64,000 bases of DNA, taken from Riemerella anatipestifer. Its GTDB lineage: Bacteria; Bacteroidota; Bacteroidia; Flavobacteriales; Weeksellaceae. The stretch is from the NCBI RefSeq assembly GCF_009663465.1, contig NZ_QXHU01000006.1, positions 54,992 to 118,991 on the forward strand, read 5' to 3'. A program made the position numbers and the translations under genes. Below are positions 8,239-16,849 of the stretch, in pieces. The notes beneath the pieces were generated by a model. It had not been told where the DNA came from. It ran no database searches and worked only from the letters and a program-made list of their open reading frames with translations. Numbering within the stretch: position 1 is the first letter of the stretch; each line of letters begins with the position of its first letter.

Positions 8239-8895
8239 CTATAAACTATTTCCATATTTTTCTAACCATTTTATTGATTCTTTGTAGTCGGGATAATAGG
8301 ACTTTAATAATGTCCAAAATTTATGGGTATGACTCATCACTACGGTATGAAGCAACTCGTGAACAATCAAATAATCAATCACATAGTCTGGTGCTTTTAT
8401 CAGTTTCCAATTCAGGGAAATGTTTTTGTCTTTTGAGCAGTTGCCCCATTTTGTTTTAGATTCTCTAATAAAAAACTTATTGTAAGGCAGTTTTAGCTTT
8501 GCAGACAATTCTTTTGTCCGTTTAGTCAGGTGTTTTTTGGCAATGGCTCTGTACCAATTTTCCTGAATGTTGGCATCAAGTAAATCTCGCTTTGCTCTGA
8601 TGGTTTTGTGTTCGTGGTCTATGATTACCTTTTGCGCATAGGTGGTGTCATAGAAATAGCTGTAACGATTGCCAAAAAGCAGTAATTGGTTCCGTTGTAG
8701 TTCAATCTTTGACATTTCGTTGAAATACTTCAAGTTGCTGTCAATCCATTTGGCTTTCTTTTTTAGCATTGAAGAAATATCCTCATCAGAAAACGAAGGC
8801 GGTGCAATAATTCGCACCCGTCCATCTTCACTAACTCGAAGGCGGGCGTGTTTTACTTCCTTGCGGATTAATATATAGTTATCAGGTAACTGCAT
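8239..8895 (-). CDS. YgjP-type (DUF45, SprT-like) metallopeptidase
   Basis: 218 residues. The zinc site is VHELLHTVVMSHTHKFW, with HELLH at 179-183 and a third His at 189, followed by a conserved FW; upstream, KWGNCSKDKNISLNW (149-163) is the family's second conserved block. The family (M48/DUF45, YgjP) is often encoded beside type I restriction genes, where its role is unclear; proteolytic control of restriction is a guess. Its ATG overlaps the hsdR stop (TAATG), so translation is coupled and it is the last gene of the restriction operon. Confidence 0.85.
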   Translation of the reverse strand: MQLPDNYILIRKEVKHARLRVSEDGRVRIIAPPSFSDEDISSMLKKKAKWIDSNLKYFNEMSKIELQRNQLLLFGNRYSYFYDTTYAQKVIIDHEHKTIRAKRDLLDANIQENWYRAIAKKHLTKRTKELSAKLKLPYNKFFIRESKTKWGNCSKDKNISLNWKLIKAPDYVIDYLIVHELLHTVVMSHTHKFWTLLKSYYPDYKESIKWLEKYGNSL

Positions 8896-11800
8896 TAGTT
8901 TAACTTGTAATTCTGTAAAACGGCTTTCATTATCTGCTCCATCAATTCTTCGTTGCGGTCTATCTTCAATTTTTCAAATTTTGGATTTACTGACAACAAT
9001 AAAATTTCATATTTCAAGCGGTCGAATTCTCTCGGTACTTCTTGCCATCCGTTGTAAATTTTGGCTTTGATTTTTTCGGCTGCTTCAAATGAAAATTTTC
9101 TTACCAATTCTTCATTGAATATTTCGCCCGATTGGTTTTTGATTATCGTATAAAACTCAAAACTGCCTTTGTCGGGGAAGCCCATTCGTGCAGGTAGTGA
9201 TGCCACTTCGTCCAATTCGGTGTAAAGTGTGCCCAGCTGATTCAGGATTTCTTCAATCGCCAAACTTTCTTCTTGTTTCTGTCTAATCAATTCATCTAAA
9301 CGGTTTTGGAACTCCACATAAATGGCACTGTTTACTTCGTTTTGGCGAATGACCGTTTCGATATCTCGAATAATTTTTTCCGCTTTATCCGAAGGGTCGA
9401 GTTTAATTTCTTGGAGCTTGTTCAGATAGTTCGAATCAATGGCAATTTCAGGTAAATGTCCTTTAAAGTTAAGCAGTTTGGCACTTTCCTGAATCAGCTT
9501 CCGAGTTTTGGCGGCATAGATTTCTGCATCAAAATCCAAGCGTTTGAATTCTTCTAAATAGATTTCGTAAATCTCATTTAGCCACAAATATTTTGTTTTA
9601 ACTTCCCGAAGTGCCGGGTGTGGTGAAATGGATTCCCACAACTGAACTACTTCTCTAAACTCGTTTTCAAATTTACCGTGGTCTATTTCTGAAAGTTTTC
9701 TCACGATTGCCATTGTACATTCGTAGCTGTCTTCTAATACAATTTCGGCAAAGGGCTTCAATGCTTCTTCCAAAACTTTCGGGAAGGTTTTTACCAAACT
9801 TTCTACATCTTCAAACTCGCCAATGTCTTCGGGGTCGTAATTTAATGCCTCTTTATAATTTTGGAAAACACCCACATAATCCACTATTCGCCCAAACTCT
9901 TTGGACAGCTTGGTTACTTTATCATCATAAGGGCGGTTGGTGCGTGCTACGGCTTGTAAAAGGTTATGGTCTCGCAAAGGACTATCCAAATACATTGTTT
10001 GCTCAATGGGGGCATCAAAGCCTGTCAACAGCATATTGCAGACAATAAACACTTTCAGATTATTCCCCAACTTTTGTTCTTCTTCTGTAATTCTTCGCTT
10101 AAACTGTTTGATTAACCTTTTACGCTCTGCATCTTCTTTGTAATGGTCTTTGTATAGTTCGTATTTTTCGCCTTCTTCGTAATTGCCCGTTGAGAAAATA
10201 ATTGCTATTTCCGAACGGTCAAAGTATTTCAATAGCTCGTTGTAATACAAAACACAGGCTTCTTTGTCGCAAGCCACGATTTGGGCTTTGTAGCCTTGTG
10301 GTTCTACGGTTTCTCTAAAATCGGTGGCAATAGCTTTGGCAAGAATTTCTATTCGCTCGGGGTGTTTTAAAAATACTTTCCAAGCCGAAACCCGTCTTTC
10401 AACGGCTCGTTTTTCGTCTTCGGTGAGTTCGGCTGTGATTTCTTCATAGCCTTGTTTTAGTTTCTCTTTATCCAAAAACCATTCAGTAGGTCCAAAGGTG
10501 TAGCGAATAGGTCTGGTAGCTCCATCATCTATCGCATCTTGAATGCTGTAACGGTCTAAATAATATTCGTGCTTTCCTTTTTCTTGGTCAACAATGCCAA
10601 ATTCCTGGTGGGTTTTGGGAATGGGTGTGCCCGTAAAGGCAAAGCGTTTGGCATTGGGTAACACGGCTTGCAATTCCATTTGATAATTGCCGTATTGGGT
10701 GCGGTGGGCTTCATCTATAAGCACAATTACATTATCCCGCAAATCTTGGAGGTTGCCCAATTCATTAAATTTCTGAACGGTGGTAATGAACACGCCCGAA
10801 GGTGCGGTTTTGATAATGTGTTTTAAATCGCCTATGTTATTAACGGCTCGGGCATTGGGAAATTCGCAATCGTCAAATGTGCCGCCAATTTGTTCCCGCA
10901 AATCCTTGCGGTCCACCACTATGTAAATGGTTGGGTCTTTCAGTTCCTTGCTTTGTCGCAATTTGTAGGCGGTGTATAGCATTGTTAAACTTTTGCCACT
11001 GCCTTGGGTATGCCAAATAACGCCTTGGTTTAATTCACCCGTAATTACTCGTTCTGCAATTTTGTTGGCAGCTCTCAACTGCTGGTAACGGGCTATTTTT
11101 TTTATGATTTTGCCTTCTACTTCTTCAAACACGATGAAGTGCTTTAATATGTCTAACACACGGGCAGGCTGCAACAAGCCTATGATCCCGAGTTTCATTC
11201 GCTCCAACACTTCGCCATTGGGCAGGCGGGCTACATCAAAATTCCAAAGTCCGTCTTTTTGGTCTTGATAGATGGGGCAAAGGTCGTTTGTAGGTTCAAG
11301 GATTGGGTTGTGATGACTTACCTCTAAAATGGTGTCTTTCCACTCGTTGAAATAAGACGAAGAAGCTCCCAGAATACCGTATTTGGTAATTCTGCCATTG
11401 CAAGCCACTCCAAAACAATGACACATAAAAAGTTTTTCGGCTCGTTGGTCGTAGGTAGAAAACTGTTTAACACCTTCCATCCAATTGGTGCCTTTGCGGG
11501 CTCGTTGCTTGGCTTCTATGGGAACTAAGGGAATGCCATTGACCAACAGCACAATATCGGTTTTTACCATTTTGTAGCCTTGTACCCAATATTGGTTGGT
11601 AACGATGAAATCGTTTTTCCAAATCGTTTCAAAATCAATGAAATGCACATCAATGTCTTGGTCTTTTACGGTGTCTTGGTCTTTTACGGTAAGGGTAATG
11701 CCCGAAACCAATTGGTTTAAAAAGGCTTTGTTGCCGAAAATGGGTATAGGATTGTTCAGGTTTTGCAAGAGCAAATCTACGGCTCGCTGTGCAACATCTT

Positions 11801-11975
11801 CGTCAATGCCGTTTATAGCAGCCGTTTTTTCTATGAGTATTTGCTCAATAACGGGTTTGGAAAAAGGGCGTTCATAGACCTTTAAGTCTTCGTGGCTTCT
11901 AAACGACCAACCCATTTTGCTCAACCATTCGGTTACGGGTTTTTCTACTCCGTTGAGTTCTGATAAATTTCCCAT
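8895..11975 (-). CDS. hsdR: Type I restriction enzyme, R subunit
   Basis: 1026 residues, full length for the family. The N-terminal PD-(D/E)xK nuclease shows Asp140 and EAK at 154-156. The SF2 helicase motor has Walker A TQGSGKS (323-329), DEAH (421-424), TGTPIP, and motif VI QAVARTNRP. HsdR translocates DNA and cuts remotely after the M2S complex binds unmodified sites. DNA coding for the repeat TVKDQD at residues 96-107 contains an 18 bp exact tandem duplication (11656-11691) inside the nuclease region. GC content is visibly higher than in flanking genes, which fits horizontal acquisition. With hsdM frameshifted, restriction may be off. Confidence 0.93.
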   Translation of the reverse strand: MGNLSELNGVEKPVTEWLSKMGWSFRSHEDLKVYERPFSKPVIEQILIEKTAAINGIDEDVAQRAVDLLLQNLNNPIPIFGNKAFLNQLVSGITLTVKDQDTVKDQDIDVHFIDFETIWKNDFIVTNQYWVQGYKMVKTDIVLLVNGIPLVPIEAKQRARKGTNWMEGVKQFSTYDQRAEKLFMCHCFGVACNGRITKYGILGASSSYFNEWKDTILEVSHHNPILEPTNDLCPIYQDQKDGLWNFDVARLPNGEVLERMKLGIIGLLQPARVLDILKHFIVFEEVEGKIIKKIARYQQLRAANKIAERVITGELNQGVIWHTQGSGKSLTMLYTAYKLRQSKELKDPTIYIVVDRKDLREQIGGTFDDCEFPNARAVNNIGDLKHIIKTAPSGVFITTVQKFNELGNLQDLRDNVIVLIDEAHRTQYGNYQMELQAVLPNAKRFAFTGTPIPKTHQEFGIVDQEKGKHEYYLDRYSIQDAIDDGATRPIRYTFGPTEWFLDKEKLKQGYEEITAELTEDEKRAVERRVSAWKVFLKHPERIEILAKAIATDFRETVEPQGYKAQIVACDKEACVLYYNELLKYFDRSEIAIIFSTGNYEEGEKYELYKDHYKEDAERKRLIKQFKRRITEEEQKLGNNLKVFIVCNMLLTGFDAPIEQTMYLDSPLRDHNLLQAVARTNRPYDDKVTKLSKEFGRIVDYVGVFQNYKEALNYDPEDIGEFEDVESLVKTFPKVLEEALKPFAEIVLEDSYECTMAIVRKLSEIDHGKFENEFREVVQLWESISPHPALREVKTKYLWLNEIYEIYLEEFKRLDFDAEIYAAKTRKLIQESAKLLNFKGHLPEIAIDSNYLNKLQEIKLDPSDKAEKIIRDIETVIRQNEVNSAIYVEFQNRLDELIRQKQEESLAIEEILNQLGTLYTELDEVASLPARMGFPDKGSFEFYTIIKNQSGEIFNEELVRKFSFEAAEKIKAKIYNGWQEVPREFDRLKYEILLLSVNPKFEKLKIDRNEELMEQIMKAVLQNYKLN

Positions 11976-11976
11976 A

Positions 11977-13206
11977 TTATATTGTCTTTATAGTATTGTT
12001 AATTTCTTCCACCGCTTCAAACTGTGCGATAAACGCCTTCGGTAACCGCACCTTGCCCGCAAGCAAGTTTTGCATCAAGGATTTTTTTAAGCGTTGAAGC
12101 GTTTGGATTTTGGTTTGTTTTGTCATAAATTCTTCATCAGTTGATTTAATTTTTAATACAATTTCTTCTTGCTCTACTTTTGAAGTTGGTCGAAGTAGTT
12201 TGTATTTTTCAAATCCACTTTTGTTTATTTGTGGCGTGGCGTTTATTCCTGCTATTTCTTTGAAATGGGGTTTTCTGTATTCCATCATATAGTAAAAGAA
12301 TTCCCCTGAATTATTGTCATTTGCGATAAGAGTATTTATTTGCTGATTAGTACAGGAATCAATTTTGGTGATTCCAATTTTCCCAATTGTGGAACCTATA
12401 CAAACCACACAAACTGAATTGCTAGGTACTTTAAAACTGTGTCTAATTCCCTTTTCGGTTACATATCTTTCAGATACCGAAATATATTTTGAAACGCCTA
12501 AATCACCTGGGGTAATGAATGGAAAACGGGTTTCATTTTCCGTTTCTGAAAATACATTTGGCTCTGCGGTTGGTGGCGTTTTCCCTGTTTGGACAAAACC
12601 GTAATCTTTGACTCTTGCGACTTCCCACCCCTTCGGCACTTTGCCAAACTTTTCATCTTCATAAAATTCATCTTCGCTACGCCACGAGCCATCAGGTTTT
12701 AGTTTGCCGGTGAGCAGGTTTTGCATCAGGGCTTTTTTGAGTTTTTCGGCTGCCTTTATGCTGTTTTGGGTGACGGCTATGGCTTCATCTACTTTGGAAA
12801 GTAAAGTAGCTATGGCGGTTTGTTCGGGTTTGGGTGGAAAATCTGGTAGTTTGAATCTACCTAAATCAAAGGTCGTAATTTGGGGTTGTGCTGAACCTGA
12901 AGTTAACTTCTCCCTTTTTTGGGACTTTAAGAAGAAATACAAAAACTTAGTATCAACATCATCAGTTTCAAATTCGCAAATAATTGAATTATTTGTAATA
13001 AATGAATAGGGTGGACTAATATGAATAACACCGCTATTTTCACCACGGCAACTTACAAGAAGCATTTCATTTGTATGCGTGAATTGGTTGTGATATCCGA
13101 TAATTCCATTCGCCCCACATACTGGATAATCGCCATTTTGAAATTCTTTTTCAGGCAGGTTTTTCCCATAATATAGTTTGCAAATATTTTTAAGTCTTTT
13201 CTGCAT
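11977..13206 (-). CDS. hsdS: Type I restriction specificity subunit
   Basis: 409 residues with two target-recognition domains. The first covers about 1-125 and the second about 195-345, each followed by a helical spacer. The spacers carry the near-repeated sequence LKKALMQNLLTGKLK (about 157-171) and LKKSLMQNLLAGKVR (near 370-384), as expected for circularly symmetric HsdS. The repeats are similar at DNA level too (GCAAGTTTTGCATCA and GCAGGTTTTGCATCA), giving a substrate for domain swapping. HsdS sets the DNA sequence methylated and recognised by the complex. One base separates its ATG from the hsdM stop. Confidence 0.92.
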   Translation of the reverse strand: MQKRLKNICKLYYGKNLPEKEFQNGDYPVCGANGIIGYHNQFTHTNEMLLVSCRGENSGVIHISPPYSFITNNSIICEFETDDVDTKFLYFFLKSQKREKLTSGSAQPQITTFDLGRFKLPDFPPKPEQTAIATLLSKVDEAIAVTQNSIKAAEKLKKALMQNLLTGKLKPDGSWRSEDEFYEDEKFGKVPKGWEVARVKDYGFVQTGKTPPTAEPNVFSETENETRFPFITPGDLGVSKYISVSERYVTEKGIRHSFKVPSNSVCVVCIGSTIGKIGITKIDSCTNQQINTLIANDNNSGEFFYYMMEYRKPHFKEIAGINATPQINKSGFEKYKLLRPTSKVEQEEIVLKIKSTDEEFMTKQTKIQTLQRLKKSLMQNLLAGKVRLPKAFIAQFEAVEEINNTIKTI

Positions 13207-13207
13207 C

Positions 13208-15263
13208 TTAATTCAACACCTTTAAAAGTTCATCAATCGTTTTATCCAAAGCGGTTTCTTGGTTGAGCGTGGCTTTAAACTCGGCAATGGCTTGTTTTAG
13301 GTCAATTTCTTCTTCGGGTTCAAAGGTGTCCACATAGCGAGGTATGTTTAGGTTAAACTCGTTTTCTTCCAACTCTTCCATATCGGCAATGGCAAAGTAG
13401 CGTTTGCGTTGTTCGGGGTCTTGCAGCACTGTAATAAGTTCCTGCTCTACGGCGTCAATGGCTTGGCGTTCTTTTTCGGCTTGCTCGTGGGCAGCGGTTA
13501 CTTTGGCGGCTTTCTCATTGGTGAGTTTATCTAAGGCATTTTGGGCAATTTCTACGGCTTTCAAATGCGTTTTAGTAGGGTTTTTGCCTTCGGCTGCTTT
13601 ATCGGCAATTACTTTTTGGGCATTTGCTAATTTTTCGCTTTGTTTTTCTATGTCTTCGGCATAGTATTCTTCAATTTCCAAGAGTTTAAAATCAAGGTCT
13701 TCCTGTATCAGGGTTTTTAAGCGGATTTTTTGCGAGTCAATCCAATTCTTGGCAACTTCCAAATCGCCCCAACTTTCTAAAATGGTAGAAATACGCAGTA
13801 TGTCGTGAGGCAAAAGCACATTCATATTAGCTTCTTCCTTGTACCAACCTTCTTTGGCGGCATACACCATCAGCACTTTGTCTTTGCGTTCTACCGGTTT
13901 GTTTTTATTGATAAACAAAATAGCACCCGGAATGGTAGTGCCGTAAAACAAATTGCCGGGCAATACCACTATGGCATCAATGATATTGTGCATTTCGGTA
14001 AACTCGCCGTTGTCGTTTACTTTACCCTGTAAAAATCCTCTGCGGATTAGATATTCGTCATCTGCCTTGCGGTTTTGTCCGTCTTCTTCTTCGGTTTTTT
14101 CGGGTTGCCCACGAAACAAAACCCCCTGCGGACAAACCACACCTGCTTTGCCATCCTCTTTTATGGAAGCAATAATGTGCTGCAAAAAGGCAAAATCTCC
14201 GTTGGAATAGGGTGGTGTTCCGTAGACCAAACGCTCATAAGGGTCGGTATAGCCTTCTTTGGGGTAAACCAACTGCGGTGAGCCGTCTTTTTTATTTTTA
14301 ACCTTGCCTTTGCTGTCTTTTTTGGGCTCTCCTGTTTTAGTCCAATTCTCTTGTGAGAAAGGGAAATTAGCCATACATAAATCGAATTGCTTAATTGCCA
14401 ATTCGTCATCTTCTTCCACAAATTTTGGGTCGAGCAGGGTGTCGCCTTTTTCAATGCGGGCATCCAAGCCGTGTAAAATCATATTGATATTGGCAATCGC
14501 CCAGGTGTTCCAAACATCTTCCTGCCCAAAAATGCGAATGGCTTTAGCGTTATTGTAATTGGCTTTGCAGTATTTGGCGGCATTAATCAAGAAACCACCC
14601 GAGCCGCAAGTAGGGTCGTAAACGGTGTTTCCTTTTTGCGGTTTCAGGTAACGCACGATAATATCCACTACTTCCTGTGGGGTATAGAATTGTCCTGCCG
14701 TGGTGTCCCCTTTGTTTTCATCAGCGAAACGCTTAATCAGGTATTCATAAGCATCACCCAACACATCTACGGAAGCGTTTTTGTTGCTCAAATCTACGGC
14801 ATCCAAGTAACTCACCAAAGCGGTCAAGACTTGTGGACTCAATTTTTTGCTTCCCGAGCCATCTGGTGCAGGTTCGTTCCAACGCACGGTATTGATAACT
14901 CCTTATTAGAACGGCTTTGCCGTTTCTGTCCACATTAGCATCAGCAATTTCGTTTACAGCCTTGTTGAGTTTTTCATTTTTCTTATCAGGCGAAGCATCA
15001 CGCACATCTTTCCAAAAACAGCCTTCAGGAATTTTGAAGTCGTGTTTTTCACGCATAATGATTTCCAACTCTCGTTCGGTGGGTTGTCTGCCTTCGCGTT
15101 TTACAAATTCCTTGATTTCGTTTTCAGTTTCCCACTCGTAGTTGTCGGAAAGTCGTTTGAAGAAGAGTAGAGAAAGTATGTAGGCTTTATAATCTTCAAC
15201 CTTGTCACGAAGAATATCGGCCATTCCAAAAAGTGTACTTCCTAATGCTTGTTTTGTTATCAT
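13208..15263 (-). pseudogene. hsdM: Type I methyltransferase subunit, frameshifted
   Basis: Two frames together cover one HsdM. The N-terminal part (start 15263, MITKQALGSTLFGMAD) holds the HsdM_N helical domain up to VDRNGKAVL near residue 119. The rest (13208 to about 14900) resumes as GVINTVRWNEP and carries the SAM motif DPTCGSGGF, motif IV as NFPF, and a long charged C-terminal helix. Around 14900-14911 seven bases (minus strand CTAATAA) occupy the place of six, a +1 shift that also creates two stop codons in the second frame. No homopolymer is present. The second part could be re-initiated at GTG 14887, but it would lack the domain that contacts HsdS. Either a real inactivation or a sequencing error. 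Confidence 0.82.
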
Positions 15264-15314
15264 TTATTGTCTTGTTCTTTTTTATCTATTCAATTTATTT
15301 TCTGTCTCTGTTTG

Positions 15315-15443
15315 AGCGTTGACAAAGAACAGCTCCTTTGGTTTTTCAGCGTTGACTCTTATGTCAGAAAAAACCAAATGTGCTGTTTGTACGGTTGGCT
15401 TTTTTTACTGATTGCCAACGGGCAATGCCTTGTTATAGCCAGT
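15315..15443 (-). repeat. Long hairpin with attC-like end, right edge of cassette region
   Basis: Between hsdM and the serine hydrolase the plus strand has ACAGC...TTTGGTTTTTC at 15331-15347 pairing with GAAAAAACCAAA...GCTGT at 15366-15386, followed by GGGCAATGCCTTGTTATAGCC. The last segment matches the right end of repeat copies 1-4 (GGCAATACCTTGTTA) with one change, but the matching left end is not evident. It lies 5 bp after the serine hydrolase stop, the same relation as the other repeats. Confidence 0.5.
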
Positions 15444-15447
15444 TTTT

Positions 15448-16833
15448 TTATTCCTTTTTAAATATAATTTTCATTCCTCCCTGCTGTAATTCAAAGGTAT
15501 TGTCTTTAATATTAAATATTACTTTTATATCGGCAGGTTCAAAGGTAAATGTATCATCTTCATAAGCTTTCAGTGGAATTGCTTCTTGTCCTGTTGCTTG
15601 TGTATAGAGTACATTCTCTTTCTTGGTTATCTGTATCTTTAATGGGAATTTCTCATTAGTATAAAGACCTAAGTATTTATCCAAATCTTCTGATTGTAAA
15701 ACAACCGGTTTTAATGATTTTTCTACCGGTAAAGGCTCATTGTACAATATTTTTCTAATTTCTCTGATTGGTAGTTTTGTAGAAGAAAGATCATTATTTT
15801 GCAAGAAAATGATTGTTTTGTCATTAGTTAAATGTCTTTCGATAAAAGTAATGTATCCTGCCCAACCTCCTGAATGATTCACTATTGTACCGTATTTATC
15901 ATTTTGGGAGAGACGCCAACCAAATCCATATGGATTTTCCTTTCCATCTGTAGTTTTTGAAGGCTGGTAAATCAATTTTTTATCATTTTTATCAACCAAT
16001 TTATTTTCATATAAAGCTCTGTCCCAAATCAATAAATCGCTGACTGTTGAGTTAACCATTCCATCTCCAACAATCCCATCAAGATAATAAAATAATGTTT
16101 TTCCCAAACTATCAGGACGCACTTTATTGCCCAAACTGTCTGATACATATCCCAAAGCATAATTTTCAATCTTCTTGGGTTCATATTTACTTCTATAAAC
16201 AAAGGTATTCTTCATTTTTAGAGGTGTGAAAATATATTGCGTCAAGAATTTATCAAATGATTTCTTAGAAACCCGCTCAATAATCAAACCTAACAAAGCA
16301 TAGCCCGTATTGCTGTATTCAAATTTTTCGTTAGGTTTGAACAATACATTGGGCTTGTATTTGGCAAATTCATTTACTATATCCTGATTGGTTGCAAATT
16401 TTGTTTTATCCCATTTTTCTTCAAAAAAATCCATATAATCAGGTAAACCGCTGGTATGATTTAATAAATTCCTTATCGAAATGTCCCCATAAAAAGCAAG
16501 TCCGGGAATGTATTTTGATATTTTATCATCGTAATTTAGTTCGCCTTGTTTTTGGAGAATGACTATCCCCATTGCTGTAAACTGCTTAGAAACTGAGGCC
16601 AACTCAAAAATTGTATTTTTATCAAGTTTTCTTTTGGCTGATTCATCGGCATATCCATAACTTTTTTCAAAGATGATATTACCCTTTTCCGCAATCAAGA
16701 CGTTTCCATTGAAAGCTTTCTTTTCATACAAAGTAGTAAATAAGCTGTCTAATAGCTTCACTTGGGAATTTTGTCCAAATGATAGGGTTGAAAAAATAAT
16801 ACTCAATCCTATTAAAATACTCCTTTTTTTCAT
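15448..16833 (-). CDS. Serine hydrolase of the class C beta-lactamase / PBP family
   Basis: 461 residues with a signal peptide (SILIGLSIIFSTLSFG). The penicilloyl-serine enzyme motifs are all present: SVSK at 80-83, YSN in FEYSNTGYALLG, and HSGG in VNHSGGWAGY as the KTG-box equivalent. A lipocalin-like C-terminal domain follows from about residue 370 (LGLYTNEKFPLKIQI). The family (Beta-lactamase, PF00144) includes D-aminopeptidases and esterases; resistance is not implied. It starts 16 bp after the stop of the upstream gene with no repeat between, so it may be co-transcribed with it and may mark the chromosomal side of the array. Confidence 0.85.
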   Translation of the reverse strand: MKKRSILIGLSIIFSTLSFGQNSQVKLLDSLFTTLYEKKAFNGNVLIAEKGNIIFEKSYGYADESAKRKLDKNTIFELASVSKQFTAMGIVILQKQGELNYDDKISKYIPGLAFYGDISIRNLLNHTSGLPDYMDFFEEKWDKTKFATNQDIVNEFAKYKPNVLFKPNEKFEYSNTGYALLGLIIERVSKKSFDKFLTQYIFTPLKMKNTFVYRSKYEPKKIENYALGYVSDSLGNKVRPDSLGKTLFYYLDGIVGDGMVNSTVSDLLIWDRALYENKLVDKNDKKLIYQPSKTTDGKENPYGFGWRLSQNDKYGTIVNHSGGWAGYITFIERHLTNDKTIIFLQNNDLSSTKLPIREIRKILYNEPLPVEKSLKPVVLQSEDLDKYLGLYTNEKFPLKIQITKKENVLYTQATGQEAIPLKAYEDDTFTFEPADIKVIFNIKDNTFELQQGGMKIIFKKE

Positions 16834-16849
16834 ATTATGTGAGTTTATT

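Noticed and set aside
13404..15461. Several plus-strand frames of 70-100 codons over the hsd operon
   Set aside because: Shadows of hsdM and hsdS with low-complexity Cys/Ser/Leu composition and no start context.
15448..16833. Beta-lactamase resistance gene
   Set aside because: It has the fold motifs but also a lipocalin-like C-terminal domain; family members are mostly esterases or peptidases, so a resistance claim is unsupported.
1..16833. Conjugative or IS-mediated island
   Set aside because: No transposase, tra gene, terminal inverted repeats or target duplications could be seen in this region; the palindromes at gene ends fit better.
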